The notes beneath the pieces are model-generated. The model was not told the DNA's origin. It saw only the letters and a list, made by a program, of their open reading frames with translations, and made no database searches. A DNA stretch of 64,000 nt from Ditibartonella choladocola (GTDB taxonomy: Bacteria; Pseudomonadota; Alphaproteobacteria; Rhizobiales; Rhizobiaceae): contig NZ_CP015625.1 of NCBI RefSeq assembly GCF_002007565.1, positions 496,001-560,000 of the forward strand. Reading direction: 5' to 3'. How positions within the stretch are numbered: position 1 is the stretch's first letter; every line of letters starts with the position of its first letter. Position numbers and translations under genes: made by a program. Shown in pieces: positions 8,159 to 16,493 of the stretch.

Positions 8159-9508
8159 ATGACGAGCGAAGAACACGATGGATTACAGAAAAGCCGTCGT
8201 CGAATGGTTATCATCCGCTCGATCAGTGTGCTTGTCATTTTGTTCTTTTTGCAAGGTGGCGTTGCCTATGGCACGTTACAATTGTTCCTTGCTTTGCCTG
8301 CCAACTGGACCGGCATTATTGACGACGCGGATATAGAACGCGATGCCCATCAGGGCACTGTCTATATGATTGATCGTGCGATCGCAAGCGAGCCGTTGAA
8401 AAAGCCGTCGGATGTGCTGCAAGAATTGCAGCCGCATTTTCATTTCCGCCTCACTTACATCGAAAAACCCGACCATTTTTCCGACGAGGTTCAGGAACAA
8501 TTCAAATCCTATGACCTCGCTTATGATGATGAAGACGACCATATCTATGCAAAACTGCAATCGGGTGGCTATTTGAAACTCGGTCCGCTGATTACAACAG
8601 ATATTAACGATGCCAATGCCAGCGCAATTTTCGTTCTTCTGGCACTGCTTACAATTGTCAACGCAGTGCTGTTTTTTGCCATTTTATATTTTGCTTTTTC
8701 CACATTGTGGCGCGAGGCGCGAGCCATCAGATTGACAGCCAATGCGTTAGGCGAAGGAAACCTGACAGCACGGGTTCCAAAAATTCGCAGCGAACCGTTA
8801 AAAATGATCGGCCATGTTATCAATGATATGGCAACCCGTCTTGAACTTCTCGTCGGTCATAGCCGTACTATGATGCATGCGATGGCGCATGAATTCCGCA
8901 CACCTCTTGCCCGATTGCGCTTCGGCTTGAGCATGTTGGAAGATTCCGATCCGGAAGAAAAAAAGAAGCTTTACGCAGGAATTGACAAGGATATAGACGA
9001 GCTTGAACAATTGATTAAAATATCGCTCGATTATTTCCGCATGAACAACAAAAATATGCCGACAAAGCTTGAAAATGTCCATATCAAGCGTTGGGCAGAA
9101 AATATCATTGATGATCTGTCATTGTTGAAGCCGAAAGGATTTGAAGTCAGTTATAATATTGCCAATGTGGATAGTTCCATTGATCCGAAATTGGCTGCAA
9201 TGGCGTTTCGCAATATTATACTGAACGCTTTCAAATATGCCCGTTCAAAGGTTTATATCCATGTTTATAAACAGGATGATGCGCTGATTTTTGAATTTGA
9301 TGATGATGGGCCGGGCGTGGCAGAAAGCGCCAGAGAGGAAATATTTTCGCCTTTTTTCCGGCTTGATAACGATAAATCCGGCTCACATGAGGGGTATGGT
9401 GTCGGCCTCTCGTTTGTGCGTGCTATTGCCGAACTTCACCACGGTTCGGCTTTTGTCCTTTCAAGCCGCCTGGGGGGCGCACGTTTTGTCATGCGCTTCG
9501 GGCTTTAG
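8159..9508 (+). CDS. Sensor histidine kinase (RstB-like), partner of the upstream response regulator
   Basis: A 449-residue inner-membrane kinase. Helix 1 is about residues 17-43, a periplasmic sensor of about 110 residues rich in D, E and H follows, and helix 2 is about residues 156-181. A HAMP linker (EARAIRLTANALGEGNLTARV) precedes the DHp domain with phospho-accepting H244 in AHEFRTPLARLRF. The ATPase domain has the N-box (FRNIILNAFKYA), G1 (FDDDGPGV), F-box (FSPFFRLD) and G2 (GYGVGLSFV). All catalytic motifs are intact. The acidic periplasmic domain could sense cations or pH as RstB and PhoQ do, but that is inference. No overlap with the regulator gene. Confidence 0.92.
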   Translation: MTSEEHDGLQKSRRRMVIIRSISVLVILFFLQGGVAYGTLQLFLALPANWTGIIDDADIERDAHQGTVYMIDRAIASEPLKKPSDVLQELQPHFHFRLTYIEKPDHFSDEVQEQFKSYDLAYDDEDDHIYAKLQSGGYLKLGPLITTDINDANASAIFVLLALLTIVNAVLFFAILYFAFSTLWREARAIRLTANALGEGNLTARVPKIRSEPLKMIGHVINDMATRLELLVGHSRTMMHAMAHEFRTPLARLRFGLSMLEDSDPEEKKKLYAGIDKDIDELEQLIKISLDYFRMNNKNMPTKLENVHIKRWAENIIDDLSLLKPKGFEVSYNIANVDSSIDPKLAAMAFRNIILNAFKYARSKVYIHVYKQDDALIFEFDDDGPGVAESAREEIFSPFFRLDNDKSGSHEGYGVGLSFVRAIAELHHGSAFVLSSRLGGARFVMRFGL

Positions 9509-9544
9509 CGCGGGAAAAATACGGCTTTCTTAAAAATACGCCTT

Positions 9545-10420
9545 TTAAAGATAAGCGGAAAGCGTTTCGATGAGCTTGCTATTCAACTCATGCTGTTCTT
9601 TTTGCCACTTTGTAACGAGTTCGTCGGAAACGGTTGTTTGCCCGTCAAGTTTACTTAACAGACTTTTCCAGAAACTGTGATAAGTGTAATTGGAAACTTC
9701 TCCGGTAATATCACAGGCTTCAAGTCGGGAACCGATATTGGTGATAAGGTCGGTCAAATGCCGCGGTTCCATCTCTCCCTGATCCCAATTGGTATGAATA
9801 AATTGCGGCGAAAGCGCATCCTTGTCGATTGACAGATAGACGGGAAGATTTTCCTTATAAATGCTGCTGATAAAGGCCGACATCATGTCATCGACATTGG
9901 CAAATGTCTGGAAAGCATTTTTCAAGCCCAGAATATTTGCCCAGCTTACATCCACTTTTGTCGACCAATAGGTCAATTTGCCGGACATAAGCGGCTTCAA
10001 GCGGTTTTCGACAGCATGTTTGACACCAATATCGCCGGAGGTAATGCCAACGACGTGAACATGGTCGACAAATGGCAAAGAAGCAGCATGACTGATCCAT
10101 GAGCCACAATGGATACCGAAAGGATAACGCATATTGTCGGGATGGTTATCAATCACAATGAGCGTTAAAGGTTCTTGTTTGATATGTTTGTGACAATGTT
10201 TTATCAACAATTGGCTGACATGGTGATAATCGCCACTTCCAAGAAAAACCGCTCCATAAGTTTCCGGCATCTGCTTTTCAAGTTCCATTTCGAGCTTACG
10301 AAAATTAGAAAAAGTCGTAGCGTAACGGATACGGTCTTGCCACCCGCTTAAATCGATATTGATCGAATTGTCGAATGTTCCCACACTATTGTCAAAATCG
10401 AGGATAACCGGATTTTTCAT
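9545..10420 (-). CDS. Arginase/agmatinase-fold (ureohydrolase) family protein
   Basis: A 291-residue protein with the metal-binding pattern of ureohydrolases: GSGDYHH near residue 62, IDNHPDN near residue 90 and SIDKDALSP near residue 198. These would supply His/Asp ligands for two manganese ions. Similarity outside the motifs is low, and the middle motif differs from the DAHxD of true arginases (DNHPD), so the substrate may be a guanidino, formimino or amide compound other than arginine. Its start overlaps the stop of the GNAT-like gene by one base (TGATG), so they are translationally coupled. It converges with the sensor kinase gene. Confidence 0.8.
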   Translation of the reverse strand: MKNPVILDFDNSVGTFDNSINIDLSGWQDRIRYATTFSNFRKLEMELEKQMPETYGAVFLGSGDYHHVSQLLIKHCHKHIKQEPLTLIVIDNHPDNMRYPFGIHCGSWISHAASLPFVDHVHVVGITSGDIGVKHAVENRLKPLMSGKLTYWSTKVDVSWANILGLKNAFQTFANVDDMMSAFISSIYKENLPVYLSIDKDALSPQFIHTNWDQGEMEPRHLTDLITNIGSRLEACDITGEVSNYTYHSFWKSLLSKLDGQTTVSDELVTKWQKEQHELNSKLIETLSAYL

Positions 10421-11517
10421 CAGTTTTGGTCTCCTTGAAGTTCAAGATGGGCGTCACTCTCGAAATGATGCCGGAAGTGTTTCAATATCGCTCGCAACAA
10501 AGGATTGCGAATATAGACGGCATGGCGTGTATAAACGAATTTTGCGCCAAGATAGGCTTTGATTTCAGGATCGGTCCAACCGGCAACATAATATTTGAAG
10601 CCATTGAGGCGGGCATATTCAAGATTGAAAAACCAGCTTATGAAATAGAGATTATTGTCGGTTGCAAGCGGGTAATCGAAGCCGATATATTTATCGACAA
10701 GCATGTTTTTATAGGCAAAACAAATATTGTAACCGATGAGCTTGCCACTTTTTTTATAGACAACAACCCGCAGGCTTTCGTCGCCCGTATGTAACAAATC
10801 GTAGAAAAAATCTTCGCTCAAAAGATCGAAATGGATTTCGCTCTGTTGAAAGACCTGCAAATAAAGCTGGTAGAAGTGTTTTATCACCTCGTCACTTTGA
10901 AGATAAGGCGAGTTGGCGGTTAAAACATCAATTTCCAGATTTTCCATGGCACGGAGTTTCCGACGAAAATCCTTGCGGCGATTTTTAGAAAAACGGGAAA
11001 GAAAATCATCCTGTGAAGAATAATCGACCGGTACATAGGCAAGCGCTTGACCGGAAACAGAAATAAAGCCCGCCTGTTCCAATTGTTGGAGAAAATCCGC
11101 AGTTTTTCTCGCGTCTTCATCGGATATAAGAGGCGAAGGGGAGGGCAAGTCTTTGACAATGACAAGCGGGAAATTTTTGCCTTCTTTTTCTTTCAAGAAA
11201 AGCGCCGCTTGAGTTGCATCAAAAGGCGTGGGCAGTGGAGAAAATTCCGAGACAGTTGTGCCGACAAATAATGTTTTATACTTCAACAGCCGTGACCAGA
11301 ATTTATAGAGCGGTATTTTTTTCAAACGCTTTTGATCTTCATTATCCATTGTTGTTGTGAGATCAAAAAGAGCTGAAAAAACCGGAAGTCCGACCTCGGA
11401 AATATCAGCCTTGAAATCAACAGGCGGGTGGCGCAAAAAATCGCTTAAAAGATAATCCGGTTCAAGCTTGTTCGACCAGGCTTTAATGGCGTTGTCTATC
11501 TCTTTTCGATTTCCCAT
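10420..11517 (-). CDS. FemAB/BioF2-type GNAT-fold acyl- or aminoacyltransferase
   Basis: A 365-residue cytoplasmic protein. The C-terminal 180 residues read like a GNAT/FemAB-like (PF13480 type) transferase: RFSKNRRKDFRRKLRAME, then HFYQLYLQVF, then LRVVVYKKSGKLIGYNICF and a late GFKYYVAGWTDPEIKAYLGAKF, which is the conserved substrate-binding region. The N-terminal part is unrecognised. Such enzymes transfer acyl or aminoacyl groups onto amines. It is coupled to the arginase-fold gene by a one-base overlap and lies 219 bases downstream of the class III aminotransferase. Those neighbours suggest it modifies an amino or guanidino metabolite. Confidence 0.75.
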   Translation of the reverse strand: MGNRKEIDNAIKAWSNKLEPDYLLSDFLRHPPVDFKADISEVGLPVFSALFDLTTTMDNEDQKRLKKIPLYKFWSRLLKYKTLFVGTTVSEFSPLPTPFDATQAALFLKEKEGKNFPLVIVKDLPSPSPLISDEDARKTADFLQQLEQAGFISVSGQALAYVPVDYSSQDDFLSRFSKNRRKDFRRKLRAMENLEIDVLTANSPYLQSDEVIKHFYQLYLQVFQQSEIHFDLLSEDFFYDLLHTGDESLRVVVYKKSGKLIGYNICFAYKNMLVDKYIGFDYPLATDNNLYFISWFFNLEYARLNGFKYYVAGWTDPEIKAYLGAKFVYTRHAVYIRNPLLRAILKHFRHHFESDAHLELQGDQN

Positions 11518-11700
11518 ATTTCACCGGTTTGTCTGTCAAATTTCTTGAAAGAATCGGGTTGAAATTCGCTTGTGCGTCTAAAATTCCCAATGAGCCAATT
11601 ATCGGCACGCCGGATAAAAAGCCTGAAATTTCAAAAAATGCGAAGAATAAACTTCAACACTTAATGTGAAGGCAAACGCGTCTCCCCTCACGCCCATTGT

Positions 11701-11732
11701 TTGCCGGATCGGCTTAAACGCCGATCCGGCAA
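11701..11732. terminator. Strong hairpin terminator after the class III aminotransferase gene
   Basis: A perfect 13-bp stem (TTGCCGGATCGGC / GCCGATCCGGCAA) with a six-base loop lies five bases beyond the stop of the minus-strand aminotransferase gene. The minus-strand tail is only weakly T-rich. It could partly separate the aminotransferase transcript from the GNAT/arginase pair 180 bases further on. Confidence 0.75.
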
Positions 11733-11736
11733 TGTT

Positions 11737-13149
11737 TTATTGTTCTTTCTTTGCACGTGTAATCAATTGGTCAAGCAGCGAAATTGCTTTGTCAATTTCT
11801 TCTGTTGTGATGAGCAGTGACGGTGCAAGTGTGATGACGTTTTTATAATAGCCACCGACATCGAGAACCAGTCCGGTTTTTTTGCCCTGCCAGTCAAGGT
11901 CGCCCGAAAGGCCGATATCGACCATGCGATCAAGAAGGGCTTTATTCGGTGTGAAGCCGTCTTCGGTACAAATCTCGGCACGCAAGGCCAAGCCCAAACC
12001 GTCAACATCACCAATTTCCGGATGACGTTTCTGAAGATCTTGCAATCCTTCGAGAAAATGTTTGCCCTTTTCCATAACCATGGTTTCATAATCGGTTTCA
12101 CCAAGCATATGGAAAACTTCAACACCGAGCGCAGTTCCAAGCGGGTTCGAGGCGAATGTTGAATGGGTTGACCCCGGAGGGAATATTTTCGGATTAATCA
12201 ATTCTTCACGCGCCCAAAGGCCACCCAAAGGATTAAGACCATTGGTGAGCGATTTGGCGAAAACAAGAACATCAGGGGTTACGCCAAAATGTTCAATCGA
12301 CCATAATTTGCCCGTGCGATAAAATCCCATCTGGATTTCGTCGACGACAAGAAGAATGCCATGCTCGTCCAGAACTTTCTTGATGCCTTTAAAGAAGTTC
12401 CTCGGCGGAATAACGTAACCGCCAGTCCCCTGAAGAGGCTCGATATAAAAGGCAGCGTATTCGGTTTCGTCAGCTTTCGGATCCCATACGCCATTATATT
12501 CTGTTTCAAACAGGCGGGCGAATTCGTTGACGCAATGTTCGCCATATTCTTCAACGGTCATTCCTTTAGGACGACGGAAAGGATAAGGGAAGGGCAGGAA
12601 CATGGCGCGTTCGCCAAAATGGCCGTAACGACGGCGATAGCGATAGCTTGATGTGATAGAAGAAGCGCCCAATGTGCGACCGTGATAGCCACCTTCAAAG
12701 GCAAACATCAGGCTCTTTCCGGCCTTGGCATTACGAACGACTTTCAGTGAATCTTCGATACATTGCGAGCCGCCGACATTGAAATGGATACGCCCGTCAA
12801 GGCCGAATTTCTTCTTCATATCTTCGGCGATAATCTTTGCCAATTCGATTTTTGTCGGATGCAAATATTGGCTGGCAACCTGTGGCAAGGTGTCAACCTG
12901 CTTTTTTAACACATTATCAAGGCGGGGATTCGCATAGCCGAAATTGCAAGCCGAATACCACATTTGCAGATCAAGGTAAGGAACACCTTCGAGATCATAC
13001 ATATAGGAGCCTTCGCAGCCAGCAAATACTTTTGGCGGGTTTACATAGTGGACAGTGTCACCGAAGGAGCAATATTTTGCTTCATCGGCAAGTAGCCGAG
13101 ACTCGAAAGCCTTGGCATCAGCGTTTGTCATTTTTTCTGGTTTTGCCAT
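11737..13149 (-). CDS. Class III (omega) PLP aminotransferase
   Basis: A 470-residue fold-type I aminotransferase. The phosphate-binding region is FNVGGSQCIEDSLK, the YHGRT motif is present (GGYHGRTLGASS), the cofactor aspartate is in LLVVDEIQMGFYRTG, and the Schiff-base lysine is in VFAKSLTNGLNPLGG. These features fit enzymes acting on omega-amino groups (4-aminobutyrate, ornithine, putrescine, diaminobutyrate) or aspartate-like donors. Length is slightly above the usual 430-460. It is flanked by the MHS symporter upstream and by the GNAT and arginase-fold genes downstream on the same strand, which suggests an amino-compound pathway. The exact substrate is not determined. Confidence 0.88.
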   Translation of the reverse strand: MAKPEKMTNADAKAFESRLLADEAKYCSFGDTVHYVNPPKVFAGCEGSYMYDLEGVPYLDLQMWYSACNFGYANPRLDNVLKKQVDTLPQVASQYLHPTKIELAKIIAEDMKKKFGLDGRIHFNVGGSQCIEDSLKVVRNAKAGKSLMFAFEGGYHGRTLGASSITSSYRYRRRYGHFGERAMFLPFPYPFRRPKGMTVEEYGEHCVNEFARLFETEYNGVWDPKADETEYAAFYIEPLQGTGGYVIPPRNFFKGIKKVLDEHGILLVVDEIQMGFYRTGKLWSIEHFGVTPDVLVFAKSLTNGLNPLGGLWAREELINPKIFPPGSTHSTFASNPLGTALGVEVFHMLGETDYETMVMEKGKHFLEGLQDLQKRHPEIGDVDGLGLALRAEICTEDGFTPNKALLDRMVDIGLSGDLDWQGKKTGLVLDVGGYYKNVITLAPSLLITTEEIDKAISLLDQLITRAKKEQ

Positions 13150-13475
13150 ATTTGCACTCCAAACTAAAAGATAGTCAGAATTTTAGAGCTAGAAAGCGTT
13201 AGGGCTGTTGTGTTTGTGTTTTGCTTTAGTAACAAAACTTGTCTTTTAATCCGGCCACGTGGAAAATTATGGTTACAAAGTCGGATGAATCGGCCGAAAA
13301 TGTCATAAAGATAGGTAATGTTCGTCGTTTTCAGCAGATTGACGCAATCAACCGACTTTGAAATATCCGTGGTCATGAACCATAGCGAATAAAACAATTG
13401 GCAGACCCATTGAATCTGCCAATCGAATTTTCAAAAAAATCTCGTATAAGTTTGTAACCTTATATAAATTTGCCT
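13150..13475. other. Intergenic region upstream of the aminotransferase gene
   Basis: A 326-base AT-rich gap between the MHS transporter and aminotransferase genes, both on the minus strand. It holds the MHS hairpin terminator (13397-13423) and must contain the aminotransferase promoter. No further coding signal seen. Confidence 0.5.
13397..13423 (-). terminator. Hairpin terminator after the MHS transporter gene
   Basis: A 9-bp perfect stem (ATTGGCAGA / TCTGCCAAT) with a nine-base loop. On the minus strand it is followed by TGTTTTATT. It lies 53 bases beyond the transporter stop. Confidence 0.6.
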
Positions 13476-14774
13476 CTAAGCTTCATCTCTCTCATTAGGG
13501 ATTTTTGCATATACAATAAGAGCAACAGCGCAAATCAAAGTAATGATGACCTGTGCAATAGCAAAACCCATAGCAGACAGGATGGTTCCCGTTTCATTGA
13601 GCAAATATTGTGCAATCATCGGCGTCGAACCGGCAAATATCATTGAACAAACCTGATAGGTTACCGAAATTGCCGTATAACGAACCTGGGTAGGAAATGC
13701 TTTTACGAGAATACCCGCAAGAGCTGCATAATAGAGCGAGTGCGGGACGGTTGCCAAAGCCATACCGATCATTGCTAACGGCATGGATTTTGTCTCGATG
13801 AGTGAAAACATCAGTGGCAACATGAAAATTTCAGGAATAAGCATCCATGTAACGGTTTTTCGTAAATCGAATTTTGAAGCCAGAATAGCACCGAAAGGCT
13901 GCACCAGAAGTTGGACAAAGATAGCAACACTGACAATGGATAGAAATTCGGTTCTTGTAAAAAGCTTTTCATGAACCGCCCAGGCAAGCGCAAAAGTTGT
14001 TTTGAAATAGGTTGCCGTGACTGTTATGATCGTCGCACCAATTCCCAGCAAAACGATTGCCTTATATTTTTTTAATACGTCTGCAATCGGAAGGCGGGCA
14101 ACCGCTTTTTCTTTCTGTATTTTTTCCATTTCGGGTGACTCATCCACACTGATGCGGATGATAAGACCGATGATAACCAGAATGGCTGAAAACATGAAAG
14201 GCAAGCGCCATCCCCAACTGAGGAACTGTTCATCAGGCAATGTCGAGAAAAATAGAAAAACCAGGGTTGCAAGCAGATTTCCCGCAGGTGAGCCTTGTTG
14301 TGCGAAGGCCGCATAAAAAATAGATTTTCCTTTTGGCGCATGTTCGGCGGAAAGAACCACGGCACCGCCCCATTCACCTCCCATTGCCAACCCCTGGATC
14401 AATCGCAAAACAACGAGTAGAATAGGCGCAACAATACCGACATTTTGATATACCGGTAAAAATCCTATCAAAGTTGTACAACACCCCATTAACAGGAGCG
14501 TTGCTACCAATGTTTTTTTGCGGCCGATACGGTCACCCAAATGGCCGAAGACAATTCCGCCGACAGGTCTTGCAAAAAAGCCCACCCAAAACGTTGCGAA
14601 TGCAGCCAGAGTTGCTGTTCCCGGATCTGTTGTCGGAAAAAACAATTTTCCCAAAACCAATGCAGCGGCCGTGCTATATGCATAAAAATCATACCATTCG
14701 ATTGTCGTTCCGATGAAAGAGGCAATACCAGCTTTACGTGCGCGACGTGTTCGTTCCTTTATATTTTCTTCCAT
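13476..14774 (-). CDS. MFS transporter, metabolite:H+ symporter (MHS) family
   Basis: A 432-residue 12-helix permease. It opens with the MHS signature GIASFIGTTIEWYDFYAYSTAA, followed by FARPVGGIVFGHLGDRIGRKKTL (MFS motif A) and LIQGLAMGGEWGGAV. This subfamily (ProP, KgtP, ShiA, CitA) imports compatible solutes, dicarboxylates, citrate or shikimate with protons. The motif match is strong but does not fix the substrate. It precedes the class III aminotransferase gene by 326 bases in the same direction, so it may import that enzyme's substrate. A hairpin between them suggests separate transcripts. Confidence 0.9.
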   Translation of the reverse strand: MEENIKERTRRARKAGIASFIGTTIEWYDFYAYSTAAALVLGKLFFPTTDPGTATLAAFATFWVGFFARPVGGIVFGHLGDRIGRKKTLVATLLLMGCCTTLIGFLPVYQNVGIVAPILLVVLRLIQGLAMGGEWGGAVVLSAEHAPKGKSIFYAAFAQQGSPAGNLLATLVFLFFSTLPDEQFLSWGWRLPFMFSAILVIIGLIIRISVDESPEMEKIQKEKAVARLPIADVLKKYKAIVLLGIGATIITVTATYFKTTFALAWAVHEKLFTRTEFLSIVSVAIFVQLLVQPFGAILASKFDLRKTVTWMLIPEIFMLPLMFSLIETKSMPLAMIGMALATVPHSLYYAALAGILVKAFPTQVRYTAISVTYQVCSMIFAGSTPMIAQYLLNETGTILSAMGFAIAQVIITLICAVALIVYAKIPNERDEA

Positions 14775-15367
14775 AGTTTGTTTTGTCCAAGATAAAATAT
14801 GAATATTGTTAAACGGGGACGTTCAAACTTGGGATGTATTTGAAGTTCCTCCCCCTGAAATCGGACCACCTTTTAAAAAGCCTCCTGGCGGTCATTACGC
14901 AAAACGACAGAACACCTTTTGTCGCAAGCTTTGGCAAAGCTTCCGGCTGAAAGTTAAAAATAGGCTGTCGTTGATCCTCCCAATAGATTCCATAAATGGA
15001 ATACTCTCTAAATAATGAAGGTTTTTATTTGAATATCAAGGGAAAAATGCGTTGGCTAAACGATATATCGCATAATCCAATCAGTTTTTTTTGAACGAAA
15101 TAGTAAGTTACGGTATGGCTTCGGGAAAATGCATTGATAAATCGGGAAGCCTTAAAAAAATCGTTAAGCTAAAAAACATTCCGCGTTGAAATCTGAATGG
15201 TGAAATTTAAACGGGAAATTTTGCAAATACGCATCTGGAATGTTCAGATGATGTCTCTTAATAAAACTGCTTGGCATGAATGGCCTTTCATGCTTTCAAT
15301 AACGCTTTCTGGAGTTCAGGTTTTTTGCGTTCGTTCACTTTGCGCGTGAGATTTTGCGGAGAAGAAA
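14775..15367. other. Long intergenic region between divergent genes
   Basis: A 593-base AT-rich gap that serves as the divergent promoter region for the MHS transporter (-) and the glutamine amidotransferase (+). It includes a short near-palindrome (AAGCTTTG-G-CAAAGCTT, 14926-14942). The open frames present have no ribosome binding site and no recognisable content. Nothing else seen. Confidence 0.5.
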
Positions 15368-16069
15368 ATGAAAACAGCACTTGTGTTGCAACATCTCGAA
15401 TTTGAAAATGCCGGTTTGATCGGGAATATTCTTGGCAAACGGGGATATGAGCTAAAAAAACTTGACGCGACGAGAGATGACATTTCTTCGTTTCGGTTAA
15501 CCGAAGCGGATGTTGTCGTTATTCTAGGGGGTCCTATCGGCGTTTATGATGGCGCACGCTATCCTTTTATCAATCAGGAATTGACGCTCATAGAAAATTT
15601 CTTAAAAATCAAAAAACCGATGATCGGTGTATGTCTGGGAGCGCAATTGATTGCAAGCGTTCTCGGTGCAAAAGTACAACCGATGGGTAAAAAAGAAATC
15701 GGTTTTTCGAGTTTGCAATTAACCGATGAGGGGCAGAAAAGTCCACTTGCATTGATCGGTACGACACCGGTTCTTCATTGGCATGGTGACCAGTTCGAGA
15801 TTCCCGATGGTGCGAAGCGTCTGGCAGAAACCGGCATTTGTCCCAATCAGGCTTTTTCTTATGAAAATGTTTTGGCATTACAATTTCATCTTGAAGCCGA
15901 TCTCGATTATTTTGAACATTGGTTGGTAGGCCATACCGCCGAGCTTTCGCAAGCCGGAATTGATCCGGTTAACCTTCGCAATGATGCAAAAAAATACCAA
16001 GGGGATTTGAGAATAAAAGCTGAAAAAATTTTCAATCTCTGGAGTGAGGAATTTTTGAAAAATATCTGA
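15368..16069 (+). CDS. Class I glutamine amidotransferase (GMP-synthase-like domain), stand-alone
   Basis: A 233-residue single-domain amidotransferase. The catalytic triad is visible: C89 in IGVCLGAQLI, then H174 and E176 in LQFHLEAD. The early strand VVVILGGPIGVYD is typical. Length and the absence of an ATP-pyrophosphatase domain place it with stand-alone GATases related to GuaA N-termini and gamma-glutamyl hydrolases such as PuuD, which remove glutamate from amides or supply ammonia. A ribosome binding site (GCGGAGAAGAAA) precedes the ATG. It is monocistronic. Its partner or substrate is not shown by the context. Confidence 0.88.
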   Translation: MKTALVLQHLEFENAGLIGNILGKRGYELKKLDATRDDISSFRLTEADVVVILGGPIGVYDGARYPFINQELTLIENFLKIKKPMIGVCLGAQLIASVLGAKVQPMGKKEIGFSSLQLTDEGQKSPLALIGTTPVLHWHGDQFEIPDGAKRLAETGICPNQAFSYENVLALQFHLEADLDYFEHWLVGHTAELSQAGIDPVNLRNDAKKYQGDLRIKAEKIFNLWSEEFLKNI

Positions 16070-16493
16070 TTTTTGCAAAATTGCTTCCGTCGACAGGGTA
16101 ATCTCACCAACGGAAAATCTTGTTTTGTGAAGGTGAATTGAAAACGGCTGTACCGCTTCATGCATTGATAATTCTTTTTGAAGATTGTGCTTTATAAAAT
16201 TTTACACGAATTTCATTCCAGTTTTTGCATAAGGTAAGGCGCGCTCTTTTTAAAATCGGTTGCAAAACTTTTGCCCCCCGACATCGCGTAACTTCGTTTG
16301 ATTTTTGCCGTGATTTAAAATGAAAAATAAGGAAATAACTGTTCCGGCTTTTTTATTAATCGTAAAACAGAAGTGAAGTTATTCTGCCTGTTGTTATCAA
16401 GGCAGAATAACCGGATAAGGCGTTATTTCCGGTTTTACCAGTCCAAAGGCCAAATGTTTTCCTGAAATATTCAGAGCTATTCGGGAAACAAAA
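16070..16493. other. Intergenic region between convergent genes
   Basis: A 424-base AT-rich gap between the convergent amidotransferase (+) and ETF-QO (-) genes. It contains the hairpin at 16379-16410 and no convincing coding frame. Confidence 0.5.
16379..16410. terminator. Hairpin terminator candidate after ETF-QO
   Basis: An 11-bp perfect stem (TTATTCTGCCT / AGGCAGAATAA) with a ten-base loop lies 84 bases beyond the ETF-QO stop. A T-rich tail is weak on both strands, so it may be a transcript-stabilising hairpin rather than a full intrinsic terminator. Confidence 0.5.

Noticed and set aside
14926..14942. Near-palindrome AAGCTTTG-G-CAAAGCTT in an intergenic region
   Set aside because: It is short, has no T-tract, and lies far from either start, so neither a terminator nor an operator can be supported.
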